Source: Oceanospirillaceae bacterium
GTDB lineage: Bacteria > Pseudomonadota > Gammaproteobacteria > Pseudomonadales > Litoribrevibacteraceae
Length of the DNA stretch: 64,000 nucleotides
Direction of reading: 5' to 3'
Assembly: GCA_015665455.1 (NCBI GenBank)
Contig: JADFAD010000001.1
Span: 824,791-888,790, forward strand
Numbering within the stretch: the first letter of the stretch is position 1; each line of letters begins with the position of its first letter. This document shows positions 47,801 through 55,258 of the stretch, piece by piece. Under the pieces are notes generated by a model that was not told the DNA's origin, did not search any database, and saw only the letters and a list, made by a program, of their open reading frames with translations. The translations under genes and the position numbers were made by a program.

Positions 47801-49217
47801 TTTGTTTAAGCTGGTTAATAATCTTCCTGTATTGACGGATGCAGACACCGATGGTGATGGTATTGCCGATAACTTGGAAGGCTTTGGTGATGCAGAGCAA
47901 GACGGTATCCCTGATTATTTAGATGCCATTAATGCGATCAATGTGATCCCGTCTAGCTTCAGTAATCAGACCAGTTTCCTTGCTGAATGTGAAATAGGCA
48001 TCACTTGTAAATTGGGTCTTGTTTCTTTAGGTGGTTCGTCCGGTGGTGTTGTTCTCGATTTGGGCACTCAAAACGGTCTTGAATTGGACTCTGAGTTCGA
48101 ATCAACAGGAGGTGTATACGACTTCGAGATGTCTGGTTTTGCTAACGGCGAATCGGTATCCGTTGTTCTGCCTCTGTCGGTAGCCATTCCTGAGAATGCG
48201 GTATACCGCAAGTTGAATGACGAGAATGAATGGGAAACTTTCATAGAGTCTGCCAATGATTCACTGTCTTCAGCGCTAGGTAATGCAGGCGTTTGTCCTC
48301 CTCCTAACAGCGATGAGTGGGTCTCTGGATTAAACGTGGGTGATACGTGTATTCAATTAACCGTTCAAGATGGCGGTCCTAATGACATGGACGGTGAAGC
48401 CAATGGTGTGATTGTTGATCCGGGTGTGCTCAGTACCGAGAAATCGGTGTCAGATTTTGAAACGAAAGGTGGTGGCTCTTTGGGTATTTGGTCTCTTGTT
48501 CTTGGTTTAATTGCTGCTGTGGCTACACGAGCAAAAGCTCGTGCAGCCTCGGTCGCTGTGGTTCTATTTACTGCGATGTCTGTATTATTCGCTCAGCAAG
48601 CAAGCGCTGGTTCGAATCAGGCTCCGCCATTATTTAATCAAGAAGACATATACTTGGTTGGGTCGTTTGGCTGGGCTTGGAATGAAGATGGTAATAAAGA
48701 CGATCTTAATTCGGTATTTGAAGAGCGCGGCTTTAATGTTGAAGCGAACGATGTTGAAAATGAACGCGGTGCGTTTAGCCTTGGGTTAGGTGTTCAATTG
48801 ACTCCTGAAGTGGCTGTGGAAGCGGCGTATCTAGATCTGGGAGAAGTGAACGTCCGATTCAGTGGCAGTGCTGATGGTCAAGAACAGGCATTCGCGGATT
48901 CTTTGAAAGACGTTTATCCTGAGTCAGGAAAAGGGTTGGCGACATCGATGAAGTACTCTTGGCAATTTGCCTCGCGAGGGTTTCTGTACGGTAGGGCTGG
49001 TGTGTTTTTTTGGGAGAATGATTATGAACTTTCTCACTTAAATGGGGCTGGTTTAGGCTCCCAAAGTCAGTCTGGTACAGATTTGATGTTAGGCGTTGGT
49101 ATCGGCCATAACTTTAATAAGCAATGGCGTGGAAGTGCTGAAGTTCAGCGCTTTGAGTTTGACCATGACAGCACATATCACCTCAGTGCTCAGTTGAACT
49201 ATTTCTTTGGCTTGTAA
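41829..49217 (+). CDS. giant Ig-like repeat surface protein with internal GlyGly-CTERM-like signal and C-terminal outer-membrane barrel
   Basis: 2462 residues from GTG 41829 (GGGGAG upstream). Signal peptide about 1-36. Then about eleven related Ig-like repeats of roughly 100-120 residues (GTYxxGDxLxFxVxFDExVTV... DxDGI...LVDG), three of a second type (APSGYSIS..., about 95 residues), an HYR-like region, a Calx-beta domain (around VNFVRNKLAVEGNEA), a PKD-like unit, a calcium-type TSP3 piece (DADTDGDGIADNLEG) and a choice-of-anchor U domain (SVVLPLSVAIPENAVY, DGGPNDMDGEANG). At 2214-2238 a GlyGly-CTERM-like signal follows: GGGSLGIW, a hydrophobic helix and basic RAKAR. Directly after is a second signal-like stretch (2239-2260, ending ASA-G), then a 200-residue outer-membrane barrel ending in Phe-Gly-Leu. 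Likely an adhesin; see findings for the odd junction. Confidence 0.85.
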   Translation: MVPISYIKQIKNRVPCVRSLLLLMAFVMSSSIANAASILSVAVPADGTYTSGDTLEFTVSFDENVTPIFPTDSHGVASFWLELTLESGSLAARYSSVSGADMVFTADVTSKDFDFDGISISHLELHNGDARIVNSSNQDADVTLNNVPDMSMVLIDHGNSVTIEAPSSLNQSFEEGDSFDIYFRWRRVDSLILQGSPDLQITVGSTPYLLTGIVEDDALKFTHTVQTDDLDTDGIALDSLSFNGGALSAGFQTEEDTVFSDHVLTVSDGSFVAYSNIKVGPIGAPVIESVTVPTNGTYSVGDLLDFSVVFNESVTVYNTATTKLLVDLSNEKQIEVPYLNGSSSDTLNFQYSVLQGDIANGITITELITTSLILDVSAKEADLTLGNLPDTSGIIIDGSVPEVTSVTVPTATTYITGDTLTFKVAFDEVVTVTGSPELLLTIGSETVVATYVSGSGTDTLLFTYQVVSGVEDADGISLDSLSLNDGSIVDSDGNAIDAELILIGDTSEILIDGGTSVVGVQTPSAGTYSYGEVLAFTVSFDEAVTVNGSPKLSIDIGGYSALASLTGGSGSTDLVFQYTIETSDVDLDGISVNRINDFDATIRNANGLDANLMLNNIADSSSVLVDGGAPSGYSISLDQTLIDASNEMATSFTFSGAEVGAAYDYSVTFAGGHSGEVTGTGSINTANQQITGIDVSSLGDGSLLYSVTLTDVNGNQGNAVTGSVSKSTISPAITSVDVPSAATYSASSILVFKVNTNTAVDVTGEPTLSIDIGGTSYDAAYDASSSSSNSLVFKYSIAGSESDNDGISVTSLNLNGGALVSAQGMDFDLTLIGVADTSAVLVTSTLQAYVSFTVNSSTGPLDIGDQLIVDLYITLFNLSVDTSGGTPSVNIALDSGTVTASYDSIYQNNYLRFIYTVQSGDSHSASNDLILSDFVSNGGIIKAFTSYDVVYSVDAVNTLTGTSIIAVDPEISSVSATSGNYSVGDVINVSALFNKDVSVTGSPELTLDVGGTNRTATYNAGSSTSDTLVFDYTVVSGDEDLDGIDVSSFDQNGSTIQDGNANNATLTLANVDTRGALIDATSPSGYGFSIDQAYINTDNELNARFSFSSAEIGATYTVNVSHNGGGAGTTSGTGTVTDTTQVVSGIDVSGIDDGELLFSVVLTDSGGNAGTTISDTVTKETVVPVVSSVTSTNGIYIIGNTLQAQVSFDDAVVVSGSPTLSMSVGSSTVTAVYVSGSNTNTLTFETIITEGQLDSDGISIDALSAEDNVIEDLSGNDAATTLNGVSDLSSVLVDAVKPSVSGVEAPVSGIYVQNSQVNFVVNFDEAVTVTGTPLLNLTVGSDAKTAEYLSGSDSSALTFQYVVASGEEDTDGLAVDSMSLNSGSILDLNGNDATVALNNVAAMTGVVIDGVSPTVTSVAVPAAGIYTPGDLLTFTVSYDETVVVSGLPTLAITIGNNARLASYVTGSQTSELEFSYTVVLNDLDSNGIAVNSLSENNGTLLDSNGNEADLTLTNVASTAGVLVDGVAPTGYNIAFGSEEYTKDNETSAQLSLSQLEIGASFSLSVSGSNGGEAIQLSGIFTDTALTLTGIDLSAITDGTLTAIVTISDSLGNQGASVRAVAEKINDAPEFTGSPSISGVAQFGSTLTLEGLTTSDHEGDQVLVTQQWLANGVAISGATEMAYALTAEEAMAEITAQITASDGKDSVTVLLSGLTVSSNPVFELPDDIEVNATGLLTLVDLVPASVVDQFGGALESVLTGADQFFEPGLHEITWQANDGEGNVSEQVQTVRVHPIVNFVRNKLAVEGNEAVCSVVLNGEAPDYPFTLEYLVSGTADTSDHDLVDGAVLFENGATEATIVFNVASDGLDEEDETLVIEFADPSVNTGVFDQQTVTIVNRNVAPVVDVSASQDGVTGLLISRSGGDVVITSAVSDGNSEDTHTYQWLNTFGIQDIDSNDSTFTFSPVDLGLGVYKVTLNVSDNGEPVETGSASILFKLVNNLPVLTDADTDGDGIADNLEGFGDAEQDGIPDYLDAINAINVIPSSFSNQTSFLAECEIGITCKLGLVSLGGSSGGVVLDLGTQNGLELDSEFESTGGVYDFEMSGFANGESVSVVLPLSVAIPENAVYRKLNDENEWETFIESANDSLSSALGNAGVCPPPNSDEWVSGLNVGDTCIQLTVQDGGPNDMDGEANGVIVDPGVLSTEKSVSDFETKGGGSLGIWSLVLGLIAAVATRAKARAASVAVVLFTAMSVLFAQQASAGSNQAPPLFNQEDIYLVGSFGWAWNEDGNKDDLNSVFEERGFNVEANDVENERGAFSLGLGVQLTPEVAVEAAYLDLGEVNVRFSGSADGQEQAFADSLKDVYPESGKGLATSMKYSWQFASRGFLYGRAGVFFWENDYELSHLNGAGLGSQSQSGTDLMLGVGIGHNFNKQWRGSAEVQRFEFDHDSTYHLSAQLNYFFGL
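48526..48543 (+). other. coding-sequence hairpin at the module junction of the giant protein
   Basis: CACGAGC-AAAA-GCTCGTG is a perfect 7-bp stem with a four-base loop, encoding the basic end of the GlyGly-CTERM-like signal (T-R-A-K-A-R) just before the second signal-like stretch. It could be chance, a remnant of a former gene boundary, or an RNA structure that slows translation at the junction. Confidence 0.5.
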
Positions 49218-49234
49218 GTCTTTTCAAGTTAATT

Positions 49235-49267
49235 AAGGCCTCTAAGTGGAACGCTTAGAGGCCTTTT
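49235..49267 (+). terminator. Rho-independent terminator after the giant surface-protein gene
   Basis: AAGGCCTCTAAG pairs with CTTAGAGGCCTT (12 bp) around a TGGAACG loop, followed by TTTT. It closes the surface-protein operon 17 bases after the stop. The rest of the 424-base gap to hrpB (49268-49641) holds only a doubtful small reading frame. Confidence 0.93.
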
Positions 49268-49465
49268 TTGTTTGTTAAGGCCCAACAGTTTCTTCGGAAT
49301 GAGTTATTTTCTAATCAATTTGAAAAGGTAATGTGACTCAGTTAACAATATTGGTTTAGTACCTGAGTAAAGTTAAGTAAGTGTGAGCTGGTTTCATAGA
49401 CACGGCAGAGGGCGTGGGTAATAATCGCCCCATAATAAAAACCACCTCCCCGGAGTGCTATCTTT

Positions 49466-49615
49466 TTGATTCGCGCAGTTTTATTCGCTTTAGTTCTTAC
49501 TATTTTTTGTAAAATATTCCTAGGTGTTGACGAAGCGCCTATCTCCAATGAAATACCCAAAGATATTATCCATCATGCTACTTCAGAGCATGAACTGAAA
49601 AGCGATAAAGGATAA
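49466..49615 (+). CDS. possible small membrane-anchored protein (doubtful)
   Basis: A TTG-started frame of 49 residues: a hydrophobic N-terminus (IRAVLFALVLTIFCKIFLG) and a polar tail (DEAPISNEIPKDIIHH...). The composition looks like a small signal-anchor protein, and CGGAG lies ten bases upstream. No family was recognised and no promoter is obvious. The minus strand over the same place also has an open frame (49342-49560), which looks less protein-like. Low confidence. Confidence 0.3.
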   Translation: MIRAVLFALVLTIFCKIFLGVDEAPISNEIPKDIIHHATSEHELKSDKG

Positions 49616-49641
49616 TCTCCCTCGAACTGATTTGTTTCTGC

Positions 49642-52266
49642 TTATTTTCTCGGCTTTGCTCTCGCTGTTGCCTCTGCTTCTAATGGGTTATCGGGCCAAT
49701 GGTGCTTTGGATATCGACCTTTCATGTCTTTCTTAACCAGTTCATAACTTGATTGCCAAAAACCTTCGAGATCCTGCGTGACTTGTAGGGGTCTTTGAGC
49801 TGGGGACAATAAATGGATCAGTAACTTTATTTGTCCTTTCGCGATGGCGGGTGTGGTTGTTTGGCCAAACATCTCCTGAAGTTTTACTGCTAAGACGGGC
49901 GGATTCTTTGAATAATCAATGCGTTTGTTTGATCCCGAAGGAACTTTAATTCGTTCAGGAGCAAGTTCATCTAAGCGCTGGGGAAGAGGCCAAGGTAAAC
50001 GAGCTGTTAAAATTGATTTCAAATCGAGTTTTTTAAAGTGGTTGATATGAGATACATTGCTTAAATATGGCATTAGCCATTCTTCTAAATCACGAAGTAA
50101 CCCTTGGTTGGACATGTCCGGCCACGGAGTATCGGATTGCTCTTTCATGGTCGAACGTAATAGTTCAATGCGTTGGCACCATGTTTTCAGCTCGGGCGAC
50201 CAAGGTAAAAGTTCCAGTCCTTTTTTGCGTACCAGCTGGGCGAGTGCTTTATCTTTTTGATCCTCTGGAATGTTCTTAAGGGCTTCTCTATTTGTGATTA
50301 ACTGGCCTAGATGTACTTGTTTTTCGGCGATGAGCCGGTTGGTCTGTTCATCCCAATCTATTTGAAATCGTTCTTTAAAAAGTGTGGGTTCAATGTTCTG
50401 TAGTTTTTCTAGATTTAGCGGTGCAGCAAGATAGATTTGATCTTTTGATCCCCCTTGTTGACCCCCTAGCTGTGCAACAGCCAAAACCGAGTGTTTACTG
50501 TTTTCAGAGAGTGATGCTTGGCGACCATTACTTAATTTATAGTCAGACGAGCTGTGTTCTGAAATCCCCTGCGTATTCGATTTAGTTGTTTGTTGTGTCA
50601 GCTGTTGGGCGATACGATCTGGGTAGGCTAGGGCGATTAAGAGGCCCATAGCATCGTCTTTTGAAAGGTGGTTTAAGCTGCTGTTTTCTGTCTTTGACGT
50701 GTCAGAAAGATTGAGCGCTTTTAAACTTCTATGGAACTGGTTTGCTAACTGCTTAATTCTTTGTATTAAAGGTTTAACTTGGGCAGAGCATGCGCGTTCT
50801 CCTGAGAGTAATTCCAGTCGGATGGATAAGTCAGAGCCACTGTTATTACCCAATGGGTCTCGTTCCGACAGTAATGCCGCTATTTGGCATGCGAGCTGGT
50901 CATACCCTAATCGGTTGCCTGTAATCATCATGTGGGCAAGGCGAGGATGAACGGGCAATTTAGCCATGGTCTCCCCATGCTTTGTTAAGGCGTTGTTATT
51001 GTCCGTGGCGTCTAATTGAGCCAGTAGCTCCAATGCTTGTTGGTAAGGCGCGGCATTGGGGGGCGTCATCCAACTTAATTCATTGGGTGAGTTTATTCCC
51101 CAGTTGAGTAGTTGTAACGCGAGGGGCGTCAAATCCGCTTGTTCAATTTCAGGAGCTGTAAAGTTTGCCAATGCTTGTTGTTGATCTTCAGACCACATTC
51201 GATAACAAACACCGGGCTCCGTTCGGCCTGCGCGACCGGCACGTTGTTTTGCTGAGGCTTTTGAAACTCGCTCTGTTTTTAAACGGGTCATGGCGGTCTT
51301 AGGGTCATATTCCGGTAGACGAGATAGCCCTGAGTCGATAACGACTCTCACCCCTTCAATGGTTAAGCTGGTTTCTGCAATGCTGGTGGTTAAAACCACT
51401 TTTCTGGTGCCGCTTGGCGCGGGTTCTATGGCTTTTCGCTGTTCGGTCAGAGATAAACTGCCAAATAGAGGCGTGATGGTCGTATCGTGTCGAGAGGACA
51501 GTTCAGGGCCAAGCAGTTTTTGGACTTCTCGGATTTCGCCTTGGCCAGGAAGGAAAACCAACAGACTGCCTGATTGCTCTTCCAATGCTTGAATGATGGT
51601 TTTAGCAACGCGGTCGGTGATTCGATCCCCAAATCGTTGGTTTTGAGGTTTGTAGGCTTGGCCATATCGTACATCAATGGGGTAGCTGCGACCTTCACTG
51701 ACGACGATGGGCGCAGGGTATTTGTTTTCGTCTTTCAGGAGCTCGCTGACTTGAGTGCCGTCCAGAGTTGCAGACATGATAAGTAATTTAAGTTGGCTGT
51801 GGGGTGAATCTCCACGTAAATCGCCAAACAACTCTCGGCCTTGTAGGGCAAGTGCTAGCCCTAGATCCCCGTCGAGATTGCGTTCATGAAATTCGTCAAA
51901 AATGACCAACCCTATACCATCCAGAGAAGGGTCCTCTTGCAGCATTCGGTTAAGAATGCCCTCTGTCACTACTTCAATGCGGGTTTTGGCGCTGACCTTG
52001 GAGTCCATTCGAACGCGATAGCCAATGGTTTCGCCGACTTTATCCCCGTTGATTTGTGCCATCCGTTCGGCGGCCGCCCTTGCTGCAATTCGACGAGGCT
52101 CGAGCATGATGATCTTTTGATTTGTTAACCAAGGCTCGTTTAATAAGGCCAAAGGCACCAAGGTAGTTTTACCTGCACCAGGAGGGGCTTGTAATACCAA
52201 TTGGTCGTTATCGGCTAAGGCAGCTTTGATTTCGGCAAGAACATCTTCAATGGGAAGCTTGGGCAT
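49642..52266 (-). CDS. hrpB: ATP-dependent DEAH-type RNA helicase
   Basis: An 874-residue helicase. Walker A is APPGAGKTT (about 25-33), motif Ia is EPRRIAARAAAERMA, motif II is DEFHERNLDGD (the DEAH-box variant DEFH usual for HrpB), motif III SATLDG, and the later TSIAETSLTIEGV and QRAGRAGR motifs are complete. Length and C-terminal HrpB region (GLLRDLEEWLMPYLS, LPWPLPQRLDELAPE) match the family. Its role in RNA metabolism is not settled in E. coli. ATG 52266; single gene, divergent from the MerR gene. Confidence 0.93.
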   Translation of the reverse strand: MPKLPIEDVLAEIKAALADNDQLVLQAPPGAGKTTLVPLALLNEPWLTNQKIIMLEPRRIAARAAAERMAQINGDKVGETIGYRVRMDSKVSAKTRIEVVTEGILNRMLQEDPSLDGIGLVIFDEFHERNLDGDLGLALALQGRELFGDLRGDSPHSQLKLLIMSATLDGTQVSELLKDENKYPAPIVVSEGRSYPIDVRYGQAYKPQNQRFGDRITDRVAKTIIQALEEQSGSLLVFLPGQGEIREVQKLLGPELSSRHDTTITPLFGSLSLTEQRKAIEPAPSGTRKVVLTTSIAETSLTIEGVRVVIDSGLSRLPEYDPKTAMTRLKTERVSKASAKQRAGRAGRTEPGVCYRMWSEDQQQALANFTAPEIEQADLTPLALQLLNWGINSPNELSWMTPPNAAPYQQALELLAQLDATDNNNALTKHGETMAKLPVHPRLAHMMITGNRLGYDQLACQIAALLSERDPLGNNSGSDLSIRLELLSGERACSAQVKPLIQRIKQLANQFHRSLKALNLSDTSKTENSSLNHLSKDDAMGLLIALAYPDRIAQQLTQQTTKSNTQGISEHSSSDYKLSNGRQASLSENSKHSVLAVAQLGGQQGGSKDQIYLAAPLNLEKLQNIEPTLFKERFQIDWDEQTNRLIAEKQVHLGQLITNREALKNIPEDQKDKALAQLVRKKGLELLPWSPELKTWCQRIELLRSTMKEQSDTPWPDMSNQGLLRDLEEWLMPYLSNVSHINHFKKLDLKSILTARLPWPLPQRLDELAPERIKVPSGSNKRIDYSKNPPVLAVKLQEMFGQTTTPAIAKGQIKLLIHLLSPAQRPLQVTQDLEGFWQSSYELVKKDMKGRYPKHHWPDNPLEAEATARAKPRK

Positions 52267-52519
52267 AGAACATGGTTACATGTTGGCGAATGATGGGGCG
52301 TTATGTTACTGACTTTGTAGAATATTAAAAGCTTGGCTTAGGTGAGTTTTTAGTAGTATTAGGCGCCAATTTATTCAAAATTTATTGTTTTTTATTGGTA
52401 ATTAATTGGCAACAAATGTTTCTGCTAAGTTTTCATTGTACAATTCGACTCTAATATTGTTTTAAGTGATGATGAAAGTAGATAGAAGACGGGATTTGTC
52501 TGCTTGCCTGAGAGGAAAT

Positions 52520-53362
52520 ATGCAAGATAGTAAGAATGCCATGCTTAATTTGATGGCTCAATTTGGCAAGAAATCGAAAGACGATGACAAGGACAGCCTA
52601 TCACAACCAGATCGAGAGTATTCCATTGATGAATTGGCTCGTGTAACAGGCACAACCAGCCGGAACATTCGCGCCTATCAAGAAAAAGGGGTGTTACAGC
52701 CACCGGTATTAAGAGGCCGCAAAGGCATCTACTCAAATCTTCACTATTCCCGATTACGCTTGATCTCTGATTTATTGGAGCGAGGTTACACACTTTCTAC
52801 CATTGCTGACCTGTTAAATGCGCTGGAAGACGGGCTGGATCTGCGTGCTTTTGTCGGTGTTGAATCTGCATTAACAAGCCCTTGGACAGATGAAACCCCA
52901 GTTTCGATGACCGTGACAGATCTATATGCCTTGTTTGATAATAAGATTGAGCCAGAATCCATTGGTAAAGCCTTAGAACTCGATCTTATTCGGCTTGAAG
53001 ATGATCTCATTCATGTGCAAGTCATGAGTATGAAAACCATGAAGGCCGGTGCCGAGCTTGTTGCGACGGGTATCCCATTTGAAGAACTACTGAATATTAT
53101 TCGTATGTTGAGAGGCAATGTGGAACGTGTTGCTTCAGAATTGGTGAAATTGGTTTCAACCCACGTGTTAAGTAATTATGAAGGCGAGGCAATGCCACCG
53201 AATGAAGATTTGCCAAAGTTGGCAGATTTAATCTGGCGTCTTCGACCTATGGCTGAGATGGCTGTTCACGCAGAGCTGGCCAGAGCGATGGAAAAAGCTG
53301 CAAACCATTTCTTGGGGGATCGCTTAGAAACCATCATCCAGAATATGGATAAAGAAAGTTAA
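52520..53362 (+). CDS. MerR-family transcriptional regulator
   Basis: About 280 residues from ATG 52520, which follows AGAGGA closely; a frame from 52466 adds 18 residues with a poorer ribosome-binding site. The N-terminal winged helix is at about 30-95 (YSIDELARVTGTTSRNIRAYQEKGVLQPP, then RGYTLSTIADLL). The C-terminal 180 residues form a helical effector domain not matching metal-binding MerR proteins (no Cys cluster). It is much longer than MerR itself. It sits beside the catabolic cluster, converging on the SDR gene, and is the only regulator gene next to it, so it is a candidate to bind the shared palindromes at 55943 and 60053. That link is inferred. Confidence 0.85.
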   Translation: MQDSKNAMLNLMAQFGKKSKDDDKDSLSQPDREYSIDELARVTGTTSRNIRAYQEKGVLQPPVLRGRKGIYSNLHYSRLRLISDLLERGYTLSTIADLLNALEDGLDLRAFVGVESALTSPWTDETPVSMTVTDLYALFDNKIEPESIGKALELDLIRLEDDLIHVQVMSMKTMKAGAELVATGIPFEELLNIIRMLRGNVERVASELVKLVSTHVLSNYEGEAMPPNEDLPKLADLIWRLRPMAEMAVHAELARAMEKAANHFLGDRLETIIQNMDKES

Positions 53363-53367
53363 TCAAT

Positions 53368-53390
53368 GAGGAGCAACGTGCTCCTCTGTT
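53368..53390 (+). terminator. Rho-independent terminator after the MerR gene
   Basis: GAGGAGCA and TGCTCCTC form a perfect 8-bp stem around ACG, followed by TGTTGTTT. It lies six bases after the MerR stop, before the convergent SDR gene. Confidence 0.8.
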
Positions 53391-53404
53391 GTTTAAAGCG
53401 CTCG

Positions 53405-54247
53405 TTAAGCGCTCGCCCATTTAAACGTTTTACCCACAATGGCTTGGTATTGGCTGGGAACAAAACGTTGCATCATGTCCAGTACCTTCGCATCTGGCCC
53501 AATCAAAACTCTTCGCTTATTTCGCTTTATGCCCTTGATAATCGTATCGGCTGCCTGTTCTGGGGTTGTTAAAAACAAGGATTCAAACTTGTTCCTCATT
53601 TCTTCAGCGGAGGCGTCACCGGTTAAGTTTTCAATGTTCTTTGCCATTTTCGCATTACGAGCAATGTTGGTCTTGATCCCTCCTGGATGAACGCACGTTG
53701 CAGAGATGTCCTTGCCCTCCAAATCAAGCTCTTGCCTAAGCGATTCTGTAAATCCTCGAACAGCAAATTTAGACATGTTGTAGCCGCTTTGAGTCGGTTG
53801 GGAGAAAAGCCCGAAAATACTGGAAATATTAATGATGTGGCCAGACCCATTGGATTGCTTCAGGTAGGGTAAGAAGGCTTTGGTTCCATAGACGACGCCC
53901 CACAGGTTGATGTTCATTATCCATTCGTAGTCCGAGTATTGCGTGTCTTCCACCGTACCACCCATGGCTACCCCAGCATTATTGAATACGAGGTTTATGT
54001 TCTTATGGGCTTTGTACACATTATCTGCCCAATTATGTACGGCGAGTTGATTTGCTACGTCCACGACGGAGGTGGTCACATGAATCGGGTATTCGCTGAG
54101 CTCGGTAATAAGATCATCGAGACCTTCTTTATTTGTATCACTTAAGGCCAGATGACAACCTTGCTTGGCCAGTGCCGTTGCGAGTGCTTTTCCGATGCCG
54201 GAGGCTGCGCCCGTAATGACAGCCACTTTATTATTAAATGTTTTCAT
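53405..54247 (-). CDS. short-chain dehydrogenase/reductase
   Basis: A 280-residue classical SDR. NAD(P)-binding TGAASGIG at 12-19, the NNAG motif at 89-92, catalytic Ser142/143, Tyr156 and Lys160 (YNMSK) are all present. An Asp at 37 (LSDTNK) after the second strand favours NAD(H) over NADP(H). Third gene of a leftward operon after the 189-residue protein and the esterase (gaps 15 and 39 bases). In this cluster it would interconvert a secondary alcohol and the ketone used by the Baeyer-Villiger enzyme; this is inference from context. Ribosome-binding site GAGAG precedes the ATG. Confidence 0.9.
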   Translation of the reverse strand: MKTFNNKVAVITGAASGIGKALATALAKQGCHLALSDTNKEGLDDLITELSEYPIHVTTSVVDVANQLAVHNWADNVYKAHKNINLVFNNAGVAMGGTVEDTQYSDYEWIMNINLWGVVYGTKAFLPYLKQSNGSGHIINISSIFGLFSQPTQSGYNMSKFAVRGFTESLRQELDLEGKDISATCVHPGGIKTNIARNAKMAKNIENLTGDASAEEMRNKFESLFLTTPEQAADTIIKGIKRNKRRVLIGPDAKVLDMMQRFVPSQYQAIVGKTFKWASA

Positions 54248-54286
54248 AAATCGCTCTCTTATTTAGGGGGTGTAACCATTCGCGCT

Positions 54287-55243
54287 TTATATTGCGCAGT
54301 GGACTAACGCATTGGGTGTATTTAATTGGGGTGGTTCGTTTTGCTCTTTGGATGCCGCGCGTTGAATGAAATCGACAATCTTTTTAAGGTCTTGATTGGC
54401 TTCGGGTAGGAAAGGCACCATGACAGGCCAAACGTGGCCAACACCTGAGCGCTCAATCCATTCCACTTTAACACCGGCTTTTAAGGCATTTGCCTTTGCT
54501 TTGCAGACATCGTGGTAAAGGATTTCATCTTTACTGGCCGTCAGTAATAAAGGGGGGATGCCTTTGTAATTCGCAAGCCCTGGTGATGCGTATGGATGAT
54601 CTCGATCTTTTTGATTTGGAAGGTAAATGTCGATGATTTGCTTAACAAAGTCAGCGGAAAGCATCGAATCTTTAGGGCAGTCGATACGAAGTTTATCTTC
54701 ATCCAAGGTGGCTACGGTACCGGGCGACATTGCCACTGCGCACCGGGGAAGGGGTAAATTGTGATCCCTAATTTGAAGCAGGCAGACAAGCGTTAAGCCC
54801 CCGCCAGCAGAATCCCCTGCAATTACTATATTTTCGGGTCGTTTATCCAGCGACAGTAAGTATTGGTACGCTTCAAAGCATCGTTTTTGAGCCGCAGGAA
54901 AAGGGGATTCAGGGGCAAAAGGGTACGTTGCTAAAAACACTTCGGCGTTGAGCTGTTTAGCTAAGCGACCTGCAAAGTTGTGATAGGTTCGAGTTAAGCC
55001 TGCGACAAAGGCTCCGCCGTGAAGGTAGAGTACCGTCACCTCAGGGGATTTGGTTGAGACCAACTCTCCTTTAAACTCGGGGAGGTCAATGTTGCGTACT
55101 TTAACGCCTCTAGGAATCAACCGAAGCGTTGGTGGGTTATTAAAGACTTTACGTAAATGCCTAACGGTTTGTTCTTTATCCAGGCCATTCCGTTTTATCG
55201 TTCGTCGGGATATGGCTTGAAACACACTGGAGCGAATACTCAT
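54287..55243 (-). CDS. alpha/beta-hydrolase, hormone-sensitive-lipase (HSL) type esterase
   Basis: A 318-residue hydrolase. Oxyanion-hole motif HGGAF at 75-79 and nucleophile GDSAGGG with Ser145 identify the HSL family; the acid is probably the Asp in TASKDEI (about 243) and the His in GVGHVWP (about 273). No signal peptide. Such enzymes cleave short to medium esters. Between the 189-residue protein and the SDR in one operon, it would hydrolyse the ester made by the Baeyer-Villiger monooxygenase of the neighbouring operon; the order of enzymes is inferred. Confidence 0.9.
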   Translation of the reverse strand: MSIRSSVFQAISRRTIKRNGLDKEQTVRHLRKVFNNPPTLRLIPRGVKVRNIDLPEFKGELVSTKSPEVTVLYLHGGAFVAGLTRTYHNFAGRLAKQLNAEVFLATYPFAPESPFPAAQKRCFEAYQYLLSLDKRPENIVIAGDSAGGGLTLVCLLQIRDHNLPLPRCAVAMSPGTVATLDEDKLRIDCPKDSMLSADFVKQIIDIYLPNQKDRDHPYASPGLANYKGIPPLLLTASKDEILYHDVCKAKANALKAGVKVEWIERSGVGHVWPVMVPFLPEANQDLKKIVDFIQRAASKEQNEPPQLNTPNALVHCAI

Positions 55244-55258
55244 AAATCCACCTGATTA

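Noticed and set aside
48511..48789. Overlapping plus-strand frame at the GlyGly-CTERM-like junction, considered as evidence of a frameshift
   Set aside because: The main frame is continuous through the junction and both flanking modules read correctly, so no shift is needed.
49342..49560. 72-codon minus-strand frame after the giant gene
   Set aside because: No ribosome-binding site, odd composition, and it overlaps a slightly better candidate on the plus strand.
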